64,000 nt of DNA. It comes from Nymphaea colorata. Taxonomy: Eukaryota; Streptophyta; Magnoliopsida; Nymphaeales; Nymphaeaceae. Shown here piece after piece: positions 51,491 to 64,000 of this stretch. The translations under genes were made by a program, and so were the position numbers. Under the pieces are notes generated by a model. The model searched no databases. It was not told where the DNA came from and was given only the letters and a program-made list of their open reading frames with translations. The stretch covers positions 13,714,571 to 13,778,570 of the forward strand of contig NC_045138.2 in the NCBI RefSeq assembly GCF_008831285.2, given 5' to 3'. Positions within the stretch are counted from its first letter, which is position 1. The number at the start of each line of letters is the position of its first letter.

Positions 51491-53948
51491 AACATTAAGA
51501 TCCGGATCAAAATAGAATGTAAAACTGATTGCGTTATCCTCCCCTTTATTAGATCTTTGGCTGTAAAAGTTGGACATTAATTTCGTCCCTCAGATCTGTG
51601 AGTAACCAATTGGGCAAGCAAACTGTGCGCCTCTTAGGAATGACCCAACGAAACAAAAAAGGGCAAAGTTCACGTTTTACTTTCATTTTCTCTCCTCAGA
51701 CGTTCAAGCTTGAACGCCTTGTCAAGGTAAAGGGAGTTAACTCGATAAAACTTTTGGGTGCGTTACAGAAGGCAAGGTGTGCTGGAGTGAAGTTGCATTT
51801 ACGTTCTCGGATTAAAAGGAAAGGTAAAAAGAAAGAGAAATTGCAGGAGACTGAGGACGACGTCTCATCTCCATGTGCGCCCGCATTAACTGGTCTCCCC
51901 TTCCACCTTGCTATGCATCTATCACAAACTGCTGCATGCTTTTGGCTGTCGACCGCGATTGAAACGTGCGGGTTGCTCTTCCCATGAACGATGGTTCAGC
52001 TCCAACGTAAATTCTGCATTTTAATATCCCTTTCCTCAACAATCGTGGTCCAGCCCACATGCACGGCGTTTGGTCGGCGGCGAGAGCGAAAGAAGGAGAA
52101 GCCAAGCGCCATAGCCAACTTCCCTTCTTTGGTAGGCCGCCTGGAAGGATTTTGGACAACTTGGTCCCCACCCTTATGCCCACTTATTTTGACATCAATT
52201 CACATCAAGGAAGTTGAAATTTTTGTCTAGGAGTTAAAAAATACATATATGTGTCGGTGTTAAATGGATATCTGCATTCTCAAAGTGGTGACAAAGATTT
52301 AATTGTTTGCATATGCAATATGAGTTTAATATGATATGTTTATATGCATGAGCGAAGGAGATGCAGGAGCTTCTGGCGTATAAGCAGGTAGTTTAGCTTG
52401 TGAAACGTACACATTTGGTATTTAGGGTTTTACAATGAGCTCCCAAAGCGCGATATTTTAATGCCATGATGAGACAGAGAATAGAATGCGGCATCATATC
52501 AACATAATAGCAATTCTCCACCAGCAATAAAGTGGCTTTCTTTCGAAATCAGCCAAAATTCCACAACTGTTGGAGCATGAAGCATGATTTGCATATATTA
52601 TGCTGGGCCGGCCCTTGCCAACCTGCAAAATTAATTCTCAAAAGTTTCCTGCAAGGGCCTAAGTTCGATTTGACAATAAATATTACTATTCAGAGACAGG
52701 CAAGGATTAATCTGTTCAGGATATGCTTAATTTAATCTAAATGGTTTAAGTCGCATTCATTTCCTCACATATATGTATATAGGATCCTTGCATTTCTCGA
52801 TCCAGGATTGGAAAGAAAAATCTTCCATCCTCTCCCAGGCTGATCTTCCATCCTCTCGATGCATTGCATATAAGGTCAATGCAATGCATTAAGTGGCTGT
52901 AATTGGGTGGAGCTTCAGATGGTTAGGAGATTTAGAATATATATATATAAGAAAATTGGTAAAAACCAAACCACTTGAGTAAAAAACAAAATACAAAACC
53001 GATTAAAATTAATTAATTAATTTTTTTTTGTCGTCTAACGTTATGGATATGATCTTAAGAGAAACATATATTAAGTTAGTTGTTTCCTTATGTAAATAAT
53101 GCTTTTTAACAAGAAAAAGATGAACATCTCTTATAACATCAAAATTTTAATAGTACAAAGATAAATTGTTTTAATAAAATGACTTAACTAAAGCATGATT
53201 TCTATTAAATTAGTGTTTATGAACACACTAGATAACACAAAACTAAAACGTCAAATAGTATGTTCCACATCAACATTTGCAAATCCAATCTGTAACATTA
53301 TTCCTTGAAATCCATAGTGGTTGATATGCTGTAAACAACCAAGAAAGAGAGACACACCGAGAGATGGAAGGACGAAAAGCGAGAATGGGCAAAGACAAAG
53401 AGAGGGAAGGACAAATTGGTGGTGTTAGAACACTTAGATTTAGATGGATAAGAAACAATCTCAACCTTTTATCTTTTCCCAATTACTAAATAAAGAAAAT
53501 GACCCCAGTTTTTTTTCTCAACCACGTAAAGATCATTGTTCAAAACCAACAAAAATTGTAGCAAGAATTTTCCGTGAGGAAGGATGCTGTTCCTTGCTGA
53601 AATGGAACAAAGATAATAATGGGGAAAGCACAATCTTATATCTCCCTCGTGGGCAATTTTCTTTTTGAGACAGAAGAAGGGAACCCAATAGCAGTCAATG
53701 AACAATTTTACGTACAAAGAGGCATCTTCACACTTCGCTACCGCCAGATGACATTATTCAGTCATACCCCCACAACAAAGTACGGATGCCCTTCCCATCT
53801 GCAAGTCGTATCTTAAATTTCTTTCCCTTTAACACAATCACAAGAACGCTCTACAGGAAGCATTGATGGAGAATGAATGGAGTAGGATTTCACCATTTTT
53901 ACAAATATTGATTGACGGCTCCTAAGCGAAAGACTGCAGGACTGATGA

Positions 53949-55505
53949 TCAATCCTTCTTGTGCGTCGGCTCACGTCCCCACGTCCGCGGCTTGACGATG
54001 ACGGGCAGGCCGCCGCTGATATTGGCGGTGAGGCCAGGGGAGAACTTCAACTGCCGGCAGCATGGCTTGGTTTCTATGGTGAAGCGCCAGAGAATTGTCA
54101 CGGCGACGCTCTTCATCTGCATGAAGGCGATTTCCTTTCCCAAACAGACCCTAGAGCCCGCCTGGAAGACGGGGTACTTAAAAGGGTTGTCGGGGACGAA
54201 CACGCCGTTCTTGAGCCATTTCTCCGGTTGGAATTTCCGGCAGTCAGGCCCCCATATGGACTCCATCCTCCCCATGGCGTAGGGGTGGTAGGTCACTCGG
54301 GTTCCCTTCTTCACGACGGTTCCGTCCGGCAGCACGTCGTCCTGGGCGGCGTATTTGGAGTCGAATTGCACCGGCGGGTACAGCCTCATGCTCTCGGAAA
54401 TCGCCGCCTGGAGGTAGTGCAGATCCTTCAGCTGCTTGTGCTCCAGAGTGATCTCGCTAGCATCAGCGAGCGTTTCTTTGGTAAATTCTCCCAGCGGAGA
54501 AGCCACTCTGCATATCTCGTCAAGAATGGAATTTTCGACGTGGGGATGGCAGGAAACGAGCCAGAAAAAGGCGGTAAGGGCGGCGGCGACGGTGTCCCGA
54601 CCGGCGAGGAGGAAGCTGACGACGATGTCGCGGAGGAGGCGATCATCTTTAGTGGAGCCCATGAACCTGGAAAGGAGGTCTCGGTGCTTGGAAGAGCCGA
54701 CGGAGGCGCGGCGCCTTCGGATGACCTCCTCGGCGAGGGCGTGCGTCTTACGGACCGCGTCCCTGAGCTCGCGCTCCGAGCCGACGCGCAGCAACCGCTT
54801 GGCCTTCCAGACATAGGGCGTCCAGGTGGTCGCCCGTCGAGCCGACATCTGCGAAGCCGAGTCGAAGGCGTGGGCGAACTCGCTCAAAGGCAGCGAGAGC
54901 TCCAGGCACCGCGGGTCGACGCCGAAGGAGGCCTTGCAGATGCAGTCGAAGGAGAACCGACGAAGCACGTCTTGAAGGTCTAGCCCGGCGCCCGACCTCT
55001 CCGCGGCCTCCATCACCGGCACCAACCGCTGCCGAATCTCGTCCGACACGAGCCCAAAGACGAAGCCCCGAACGTTGGCGCTGCCCAGCTCGAAGCTGGC
55101 CATCTTGCGCTGGGAGCGCCACAGCTCGCCGTCGACGTTGAAGATGCCTCGGCCGAGCAGGTCGTGGAGGATGGCGGAGAAGGCCTTGCCCTTGGGGTAG
55201 TTGTCGAAGCGCGTCACCAGCATGTGCTCCACGTTCTTCGGGTTGGCCGTGATGATGTTGCCCAGCAGGTGGTTGTGAATGGTGTGGGTCGGCGACTTCT
55301 CCAGCAGCGCCGCGTACCAGTCGGCCAGGTTGTGGAACTCGCCGTTCCATTGTCCGGTGAGATAGGCGCTGCACACGGGGCAGTCGCAGCACGGCTTCAG
55401 CGCGCAGTACAGCAGCACCAGGACGAGCAGCAGCGCCATCAGTGGTAGAAGCGCCGACGACAGGCTAAAGAGCGAGACAGCACTGCAGCAGCCGGAGGCT
55501 TCCAT
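53949..55505 (-). CDS. CYP94C-like: Cytochrome P450 of the CYP94 family (CYP94C-like), 518 residues, intronless
   Basis: A single uninterrupted frame from ATG at 55505 to a stop at 53949, the usual length for the family. The N-terminal hydrophobic segment (about residues 10-33) anchors it in the ER membrane, followed by a Cys-rich patch (CALKPCCDCPVCSAYL). Residues 301-305 are AGRDT of the oxygen-binding I-helix. ESMR (371-374) is the K-helix ExxR, and FQPEKW (425-430) the PERF region. The heme loop FQAGSRVCLGKE starts at 447, with ligand Cys454. CYP94-type signatures include NVEHMLVTRFDNYPKGK, LLGRGIFNVDGELWR and PPVQFDSKYA. CYP94 enzymes are omega-hydroxylases of fatty acids or of jasmonoyl-isoleucine; CYP94C1 oxidises 12-hydroxy-JA-Ile further. 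Substrate cannot be settled by sequence. The gene is much richer in G+C than its flanks. Subfamily C is likely but not proven. Confidence 0.95.
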   Translation of the reverse strand: MEASGCCSAVSLFSLSSALLPLMALLLVLVLLYCALKPCCDCPVCSAYLTGQWNGEFHNLADWYAALLEKSPTHTIHNHLLGNIITANPKNVEHMLVTRFDNYPKGKAFSAILHDLLGRGIFNVDGELWRSQRKMASFELGSANVRGFVFGLVSDEIRQRLVPVMEAAERSGAGLDLQDVLRRFSFDCICKASFGVDPRCLELSLPLSEFAHAFDSASQMSARRATTWTPYVWKAKRLLRVGSERELRDAVRKTHALAEEVIRRRRASVGSSKHRDLLSRFMGSTKDDRLLRDIVVSFLLAGRDTVAAALTAFFWLVSCHPHVENSILDEICRVASPLGEFTKETLADASEITLEHKQLKDLHYLQAAISESMRLYPPVQFDSKYAAQDDVLPDGTVVKKGTRVTYHPYAMGRMESIWGPDCRKFQPEKWLKNGVFVPDNPFKYPVFQAGSRVCLGKEIAFMQMKSVAVTILWRFTIETKPCCRQLKFSPGLTANISGGLPVIVKPRTWGREPTHKKD

Positions 55506-55594
55506 CCCTCTTTCTCTGAACCTGCGTTTCTTGTGGCTCCTCCAATAAACATTTGCTCAAAGGATGTAGGGTGACAAGGGGGGACGGTGGGGCG

Positions 55595-55600
55595 TTTATA
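55595..55600 (-). promoter_or_regulatory. Probable TATA box of the P450 gene
   Basis: TATAAA on the minus strand, in the context CTCTTTATAAACGCCC, 90 bases upstream of the ATG at 55505. This fits a short 5' UTR. Confidence 0.55.
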
Positions 55601-57574
55601 AAGAGATTTTTCTTCTATTCGGGAATTGAGAGGTTTGGCAGCTTAGGGGATGTGGGGTTGCCTTGGAGTTTTAAAGTCTTCCAATCAAGTTCCCTTTTTC
55701 TTCTCCTTTTAGATTGTCGCCCACAAGATTCAGTGGATGTAACTGGCTCGATTGCACGCAATTGGGCCGTCTACTTGGCGATCCCAGCACGTGCTGTTCG
55801 TGCAGGTCTCTTCTTCGTCCTGCGCCGGCCCCACGATGTCCAGGTCAATGTGAAAACTTAGGCGGGGAGGGGACCCCTTGTCGAGGTGCGTGATCAAATG
55901 TATTGTCCTCGCGATCCCTCTGATGGTAATTGCCTCTACTCGTTCATCCTTGGAATTTTAAATCCATCCGACCTTTCTTCCTCTCAAGATCTTCCTTCTC
56001 TTTTTTTGACCCCTAAGTCTGACATAAAAACTTTAATTTAATGAATCATGATTCTTAATGTCGATCTTTTTGGAAGGTGAAAAAGGAAGGTAACCGACCC
56101 TCAACTCCTGAATGAACCCCTGTTAAAAGCGGGCAGTTAAATATTGGAAAAACCCCCCAAAGGATTGTGGGATCTAACGTATGTATCTCTCCGCCTGGGA
56201 CGGTGCAGAAGAAGGCGGATCCGACGGCGTATCGGCCGGCGGGAGGAAGCTGACGACGATCGTCCGTCGTGCGAGGAGAGAACCCGTTTTGGTACTTTCC
56301 GAACGCCCGCGCCGTTGCTGCGAGTCGCCCTCATCTGTTTGTTTTTTTTATTTGCTTCTTTGTCTGTCTGATCTTTGAGATATTTGAAGAGTCGTCTTCC
56401 CGACGGCAGTTTGTGAGGTTTTATTAGTTAAGAGTGTCCAGAGGTCGCCTCTTGAAACAGAGGCACGATTTTGTAACAAGGGAGGGATCTCCATTCGTTC
56501 GTCGGCTCAAAAACAATCAAAGCACTTGCTTTAGCAAGATCGCTCACTTGGAAACGAGAGCCCCTGATTTAGAATCACATCTTTCTTCCCCTCCCTGGCC
56601 GACTCATAAATAAAAATTTGCTTTGACTCGTTCTCGGACGCAGATTTTCCAACATATTTGCCGCTCTCTTAAATCTTTACAATGTCAATTTAAAAGAGAA
56701 GGGAGATCGAAGGTGGCTTGTTGTCAACCGCATATACTTAAACTATATTTTACATAGCTTTTATTTGACATTACAGGCCCCTTGGGCGGGTCCTACTAGC
56801 TCTCAACTTCTCGGTCATTGCTTTAGCCTAGACTTGTATGCATGACGAGACTTCTCCTTCCCGTTTTCTCCATTCACGTGCTCGAATGACTAAGTCCTGC
56901 TGCCGTATGCTCTGTGGGGAGAAAAGATATATATATATATATAAACTATTATGAAGGGCACAGAAATATATAGTAACGCAGTACAAATAATACATTGGCT
57001 AATAAAAAAAAAAAAAGCAAGTCATGAATACATGTTTAGTGATAATAATTAACTATGTGTCCTTGTGCCCACATGGGCAATAAGTGCTACACTGCAAACA
57101 TATATCTTTTATGACGTTATGATGACAAGTGAAAAGAATAACTGTGATATTTGAATAATTCAAAACGCCATTAGATGTAGAAACCGGTGATATCAGCATC
57201 GCTCCGTCGTAGCATGTCGGGCCGCCTATATCTAACTTTCATATTTTAAAACCAATTTGCTATTTCTTAAGTGAATTTACGTACGTCAATAACCATAACT
57301 AATTGCTAGTGAACGAAGAGGACAGCGGACGTAACGCAGGGGGGAGAGAAAGTTCATGGTTTTCGAAAAATATATTATAGAACAGAAACAAGAGAACTCA
57401 ACAAGGAAGCAGCCAAGCAAGGGAATTAAGTTAAATGGGAAGCCATGTGGCTTCCGGGAAAAGGCAGCCAGCCATTTTGCAGAATCACGCTGATGCAGGG
57501 AAGGGTGTGAGTGAGGCCCCATTTCCTTTCTAGGCGCCGCTCATGGCATGCAGATGCAGCCACCTTGCCTCGTA

Positions 57575-57678
57575 GAAACTTCTGCCTGGATAGCCTTCAA
57601 TTGCGTCATTTGATCGGAAGCCCGTTGAAGCTTCCATCTGGATGGCCTTGAATGATTACATTATCTGGTTGAACTTTG
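57575..57678 (+). repeat. Two diverged tandem copies of a 52-bp unit
   Basis: GAAACTTCTGCCTGGATAGC at 57575 and GAAGCTTCCATCTGGATGGC at 57627, continuing with CTTCAATTGCGTCATTTGAT against CTTGAATGATTACATTATCT. Similarity is about 70% by eye. Confidence 0.6.
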
Positions 57679-60630
57679 TGGCGGATGATGCTCAACGAGT
57701 CCCCTCTTCTTCTGGAATTCATCCGAATTGTCTCCAATCACAGGACTCCTCGTTGCAGATATGTGCATACGATAGATGACAAAAGTGCACAGCGACGGCG
57801 AGAATGTCTTAAACTGCAAGCAGAAAAAGTTAAGGAAGAAGACTGGACCGATTAATAAAGGGAGAATTGTGAGCAGAAGCAGGTCCAGAAGTCATTATCA
57901 CAAGAGTGCCGGTCAAGACGGAAGTCAGAGACTTCTTGTTTGGTCAGGAGGAGGATCTAAGATTTTCAATACATTCACATACATATAATGTCGTCAACTT
58001 ATTTTCAGCTTTTACTACCTTTCCAGCCACAAATATATTATGGAACATGTAATTCTTCAGAATTAGTTGACACAGTTAACGTTGCTTTTTTGGGGATAGA
58101 GAATAGTCATGAAAAAGGTGGGAGATGCTAGAATAGCTTTGGTTCAGGATTTAATACTCCCGCAAACAGCCACCATATGGGTTAATTGGTGGCTCCTAAT
58201 AACCCAATGTTTCAGATAATTTTAACAACTCTAGCTATTTCTTTCGTCCATATGCTCCTCATACAAAGATATTTAGATATATATAAATTAACCGTTAACT
58301 TAGGTACCATGCCTCGTGACTATTGAGGTGAAGCCATAATCCATCGAATTAGAAACATGCAACAATATGCCTCTAATCTAATCTGACCAGCTATGCTATT
58401 TCACAGGAAGCTCATACTTCAAACTATTTAGTATATTAATATTGTGATATCGCTAGTGAAAAGCAATCAAGGCCAAGATTGGGTATTTTTAAAATCTTTC
58501 CTTTAATCTCGTTAGTAATACATTAATTTGTAAAAACTCCACCAAAGTCTGGATTCAGGCTAGGTAACCAACTCTTAATTTGTTCCCGGTCACAAACTTG
58601 GACCAAACGTTTTGTCAATGTCTAGTCTAAGGAAAATTGTACCCGATCTGCCAAATTCGAATCCAACATGTAGAGAACCAATTCAAGAGCACAACGCATG
58701 ATCACGTTTCCTTATAGGTTCTTAACTTATTTTAAATGGTTGCATTTATTTCTTTTGACTTTTATATTGTTAATTACTAAAGAAAGCGTAAAATATTCAA
58801 TGACCAATTTGATTCAAATCTCCTGAACTTTAAAACCGTTTCTATTTGGACGCCAACTTCAAAAGCTTTGATCCCGTGACAGCACATTAATTTAGTCTAA
58901 TATTGAGACTGCATTAACTTACAAATCCAAACGAATTCGGACTCTTGTGGCTGAAGCAGTACTTGACGGTGGCAATTTCATCCTTAGATGCCAAATTTAT
59001 GCATATATTTTGATGGTGGTTTCGCTACCTACGCAGTACGTCGAACTGGATCTGCTTCCAATTCGATCGAACTGATTCTCAATGTATATCTTGCTCTCCT
59101 TCATCTAAGAGACCAAGGGATTGGTGGCGATGAAAGAACAAACATCTTTTACCGTCTTTACTCTGGTCCAGTCTCGCTCTAGCTATCTTACAAAATAAAA
59201 GAGTTCAAATCTTCATCAGAAATCAAAGATTTAAAAGTAACCTCAATACCTGAGGTCCCAAAATACTTTGTAATAGATTGCTTGATTTCGCGCTTCGAAT
59301 TAATTGCGGGGCTGTTTTTCCAGAGCTCGGCAATCGATGCGACGGTTTAGATTGCTTGATTTCGGGACCATATCGATTTCGATGAATGTGGAGGGCTATT
59401 GGATTTGGATTTTAAATGTATTTCAAACGGTGATCAAGAGTTTATGGATTTAGACAGAGAAAAGATCCATTGTTCGGTCGGTCTGGAAAGAAGTGGGTCA
59501 GAGTCCCAGCACCTGGTGAAACCCCAACCTGCACAAGGCTGGGATGGTCATATTCATATACTTGTCTCCTGCAGTGAACGATCACCTAACATCCGGACCC
59601 ATGGATCTTCCGCCGGTAGGTGGTGCGCGCTTGACGAGCAAACATACCACGTGAGTTCGGCGGCCTCGGCATGCACGATGTTTCCCCCGCCTGAGGACAA
59701 GGGCTACTTTTTAACTCTTTCTTATGAACGTTTTCATCATTTCGACAACACAAACATGAGCTTTGAACTGCCACTTTATGTAAAAACCGTTCAACATCTC
59801 AGATATATTATTCACTTGTTTGGTTATTGTAACTTGGCCGCTCACATGATTAACTTCACATCCGTTCATTTCCACTGTGTCAATGGGACACAGATCCTAT
59901 GCCATCAACTTTTGTTACGAGTTTATTTCTCATTGAGGACCTCAGGAGTTGAGTATGGAGAAGGAGTCCTCACCTCTAGATGGGTGTTCCCAATAACGAG
60001 TGGGAACTACAGCATTGTTTAGTTTCTTTCGTTTGTGACAGAAGGAAACAACACCTCGACTTGAATGCCAGACTTAAATGGCAGACCTTATGTGTAAGTC
60101 GCGGGTACATGTTGGCAAATGGAGAGGGATCGAGCTAGCTGGGAAGAGAAGCAGTGGATTATTGAGGGAGAGGTGGACCATGCATTGCTCTATACACACG
60201 TACGCAGGTAAGTCGGCAGGAGGTGACCGACGTCCCTTTCCCGTTCACGGCCGATTCAATGGTGCGGCCGGAAATCCAGCCTGTAGACGTAGATCTTGCC
60301 GTTGGATGATATATACACGAAAATGGAGTACCACGGCACGGCTGGTACATAGCATGAAGGCAACAGCCCATGTCGAGATGGAGTGCGCGTGCCCGTTAGC
60401 CAACATACTCCACAGAAAAAGAAAACCATTTTAATAATTATTTAAAAAACAATATTCTTTTTCAATCTTTTTGTTTTTTCGATTTTTTATTCTCACAAAA
60501 AAATTATTTTGTATTAATCAGGGGTATTTTCGTCATTAGTCATATTAGCCACACCAATGCACATTACCCAGCTTCGTTCCAGCCGTCAGCATTAGAGGGC
60601 TCCACTTCTTTTGTTTTTCAATTTTGATTG

Positions 60631-60631
<1 letters not shown>

Positions 60632-60721
<90 letters not shown>
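60632..60721 (+). repeat. Compound microsatellite (TA)n(GA)n
   Basis: About 29 TA dinucleotides followed directly by about 15 GA dinucleotides. Likely highly variable between individuals. Confidence 0.95.
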
Positions 60722-60726
<5 letters not shown>

Positions 60727-61530
60727 TCTTACTTTAAATCATTAATTTTGACAAACTGGGACTACTGTGTACGTGTTCTTCTTTTTGGCATGCTTAATGC
60801 CGAACATGCGAATAAACTTGGGAAACTTAGGAACAACTTGAATAATGTGAAATTAATCATATTATTGGTTCGTACTTGAGGTACCCAAATGACAACTAAT
60901 CATATTTTTCGAACCATGTCAAACAAACTTCCTTGGTGGTTTTTTTTTTTGGAAAAAATTGTCGGAAATGGTTTATCCATTAATGCACACGTTTAACCTG
61001 GTTTAAATAACATGTACCTCCTGATGCAACAGCATTTAGTGGGTCCTGAACTTTGAGAAAGATGCAGTTTCTTTGGTAATTTATCAGATTTCAGAAGGCA
61101 CGCTCAAGGTAAGGGAAACGTTATCTTGACCTCTTAGAGCGCGTGGCAAAAAACAGTATAAGATTGTTTTTCATGAGATTCCTGGCACTACACTGAAAAT
61201 ATATTGATAATCATGGAAAATATTCTTGCTCCAACATGCCAAAATGTAGTTTCTTTTTTTAAAGATACACATCTTTCAGCTCTTAGAAGCCGCAAAAGGC
61301 GCTCACATGTCAGTATGTCCTCTTTGCTCATGACAAGAGGATGGCTTCTTTGCACCTTCTACAGACAGTTGTTTGCCGCGTCTTTTTCTTAATAGTTGGC
61401 TTCAATGGCAGACCAAGTTTATGGATGGTAGAGCACTTATAAAAGTCTCTTTGTTGCTATTCAAACTTGTAATACTTAGTGCTGCTAATTCCAAGATGCG
61501 GATTATTCATGCAATTAGAATTTATGCTAC

Positions 61531-61531
<1 letters not shown>

Positions 61532-61566
<35 letters not shown>

Positions 61567-61567
61567 C
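61532..61567 (+). repeat. (GA)n microsatellite
   Basis: GAGAGA run with a single AAAG interruption. Confidence 0.9.
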
Positions 61568-64000
61568 ACTCATTTAGTGGATTTGTGTTGGTTTTGACTG
61601 CTTGAAGGATATGTAATGAGATGGGTACACAATAAACTAGTATGAACTCATGACTATTTCATAAAGTTGGGTGATAGCTACTGATGCAATCTAATGCAAC
61701 AGTTGGCCGAGCGTATGTAAATGTTCACTTCAACTATTTCTAGTTGGGAAAGGTTGCTGTAGGGAAATGAATTCAACCTGGCTTTTTTACCCTTATTTTT
61801 TTTCGTGGCACTTTGTCGCACCTTCAATTTTTTTTTCTCTCTTCTGTCGTCTATTGGTTCTTTTATGCAGCTGCCGTTACTGCTTAGAATTGGTGGATAT
61901 CATGGAGAGGAGAAAACCTGAAAACCAGTTCCAAAATGAGACTGGTATACAAGTGTAATAATTAGTAGAGTAGATGCTCCTTAGAGCGCCATTACCCACT
62001 TGTAGAAAGTTTATGTATTCTTACAAAATGGATATGTTTTCACACTTATAAATATGATTACGCATAATTTTAATAGAAAAAAGTAAATTCTAGCATAAGC
62101 ATTGAACATCTTGAAAATCAGCGGCCCGCAATGTACTTAAGTGATGTGGAGCTTGATCCTGTTGGAGATGAAAATACAGGACGGAAAACGGAGGAGAAGA
62201 AATCATGGGGATAGTACTGATGTCGATGAACTGAAAGCATGTGGAAGACGAAGGAAGCTAGTTATGTGTAAACTGCTGTGCATGGCAAAAAAAAAATTGT
62301 GCACAGGAGCATCAAATGACCAAAATGTTCTTATTAAAATTTTTTAAAGATAAACTTTTTAATAAGGTAAAAAGAGATGGTGCAAAAACAAAAACAAGGT
62401 TCTAAATTATCCACTGCTTTATAAAAATTTTCAAAAAGTAACCCACCGTCGTTTGAAGTGTGCACGCAACTCAATCCAATCCAAATGTAGTATGAATACA
62501 TTAGAGCGGAAGACACCAATTAAAGGTGAAAAAGACAACAGCCATCTTCCTTTTTTACAAGCTCATCAACATTCCTTTTCTTTGCTGATAAGGGAGCACC
62601 GTCGGTGGAGATGCCCCAGAGATCCTCTCCTGGATTCGCTTGAGAAGAAAATCATAGCTTTGTGGAGCCACATTTGCATCATACGCATATATTAATACAA
62701 TCGCCGCTTTTACCTCTTCGCGTGGCCAATCTATTCAGGCTCTATAATGCTTGCTTTCCACAACTACCGCAGAAGAAACGAATGTGTTCGGTCGCTTTTG
62801 TATCACCTTTGCAGAGTTCCATTTTTGTGCACGATTCCTTTTCTGATGGTCATGGGGCAAACAGGCCCAATGCATGAATGCGATGAGTGGTTGCATACAT
62901 GTATGCATGTGACGTAAAAAGAGGGGCTGGCGGCCGGCGGCGGACGCGACCGGAGCGATCGCCATTTTGCGAGTTCGAGTCCTACCCACCTAAAATGACA
63001 AGTTTAATTCCATATCCTTGAAAGAAAAAGCAACGTATAAAGGCAACCAGCAACTTTATAGCAAATTACGTAGCGTAATATCCTGCAAGTTTTTTGGCAT
63101 GAACATTTAAGATATGGGCCGGAGACGGAGACCAAGAACCTTGAGCAGACAGGATCTGTTTGTCGTTTCGATTATTGTCACATAAAATACGTATTATTTG
63201 AAAAAAAATACGTAAATACGTATTATTTGAGAAAAATGCGTATAATATCTGAGAAATAAGTCAGTCGTACAAAATGGCAATTAAACACATCTTTTAAAGA
63301 AAAATGCCAAAAAATAAAAAACATGAAAAAAAACATATTACATACTTTTTTGTTTTTTATTAATTTTTATTTTTTTTAATTTTCAAGATCTATTAAGTGT
63401 TTTAAATTTTTTAAAAATTTACCAAGATTTTCTTTAGATATTCCTGAAATATGCAACTTTACCATATTATACATGAGAAATTCCTTACCATATAATATTC
63501 GTACATAATAATAATATATGTAACAATGGTCTGAACTATGAAGCCGGGGAAGGTTCATCGAGGTCCAAAATCATAATGGTCATTCCAGATGAAAGCAGTT
63601 TGGTTCCTCCATAGCATGTCTGAATGAAGGCGCGGACAGCCAACTTGAGGGGGCTCAGATGAATATCCATACTATTTAAAAAAATGCAGTTAGCAGAAAA
63701 AATTACATTCTGAACACTATTTTAACAGAAGGGGATGCACTTCAGAACAATCTGAATAGGAAAAATATGTAGTTATGGTAGATCTTATAGAAAACATGGG
63801 GCGAATTGGTCTTTTCTTTTCTTGGCTCATATATTTTAGGTGTGGAGTCCATTACAAAAAAGAATCTAGAATTCTAAAAAGGTTTTAGAATATTGGCAAC
63901 AAATTAAGGCGATTCATTCGCTATCTTTGATTAAGTGGTCATTTTGGGGCGTCCCCCCCTTTTTTTTTATCGTGAGATGCAATAAAAATGGCAAAAGTGA

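Larger units (their letters stand above)
48671..53940. other. Intergenic region downstream of the P450 gene
   Basis: Contains the copia relic at 49540-50610 and the tandem repeats at 50895-51490. Elsewhere (48671-49530, 51500-53940) I see AT-rich sequence and short ORFs without motifs, such as 51598-51987. The 3' UTR of the P450 gene presumably lies just below 53949. Confidence 0.55.
55610..64000. other. Intergenic region, no supported gene
   Basis: No recognisable protein domain was found on either strand. The largest open stretches (59399-60022, 207 codons from a non-ATG start; 60078-60434, 118 codons) match no family I know and show no intron-exon logic, so I do not call them. The region has (TA)n and (GA)n microsatellites, a 52-bp duplication at 57575-57678 and A/T homopolymer patches near 63180-63420. 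Confidence 0.55.

Noticed and set aside
51598..51987. 129-codon plus-strand ORF with Lys-rich stretch
   Set aside because: No motif recognised and no conserved neighbours, beside tandem repeats. Probably chance.
53961..54983. 340-codon ORF on the plus strand opposite the P450 gene
   Set aside because: It is the antisense shadow of a GC-rich coding sequence. It matches no family, and the minus strand carries all P450 motifs.
59399..60022. 207-codon plus-strand ORF
   Set aside because: It starts from a non-ATG codon, has no recognisable domain or signal, and its composition matches the surrounding noncoding DNA. Transcript data would be needed to call it.
60078..60434. 118-codon Arg/Cys-rich ORF
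   Set aside because: No known domain. It looks like a chance ORF in moderately GC-rich sequence.
62930..62995. tRNA-like B box (GAGTTCGAGTCC)
   Set aside because: No matching A box or cloverleaf can be drawn upstream. At most a SINE-like remnant.

Overview
This window looks like nuclear DNA of a flowering plant. The genes are intron-rich with GT-AG borders, the intergenic DNA is AT-rich, and there are hAT-type MITEs, decayed Ty1/copia pieces and long (TA)n and (GA)n microsatellites. The protein families present (Root_cap/LEA-related secreted proteins and a CYP94 P450) are those of land plants. I cannot name the species. There are no tRNA or rRNA genes, CRISPR arrays or prokaryotic features.

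Layout: (1) 1-827 (+) is the 3' end of an unrecognised gene with a basic C-terminus. (2) 5.7-20.0 kb holds three Root_cap/LEA-related genes encoding secreted, Cys-rich proteins: a decayed copy (5774-7002, +), an intact copy (13404-14904, +) and an intact convergent copy (18450-19893, -). The two intact copies lie in large mirrored duplicates, about 11.07-15.15 kb and 18.16-22.38 kb. A third copy of only the upstream block lies at about 25.98-28.02 kb and ends where the start codon should be. (3) 29242-42805 (-) is one 15-exon gene, reconstructed here in frame throughout, for an 813-residue AT-hook/WD40 protein of the TFIIIC subunit 2 (GTF3C2)-like type. (4) 43.2-53.9 kb has no convincing gene. 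It holds a 3.1-kb palindromic hAT-like element, a Ty1/copia pol relic and a tandem-repeat field. (5) 53949-55505 (-) is an intronless, GC-rich CYP94 P450, closest in features to CYP94C. (6) 55.6-64 kb is intergenic, with microsatellites and no supported gene.

The genes do not form a pathway. The coherent story is local: a Root_cap-type family grew here by inverted segmental duplication, with one gene decaying and one promoter block left without a gene. Introns, phases and splice sites were worked out by hand. Where two donors are possible, the one that keeps the frame was chosen and this is stated.
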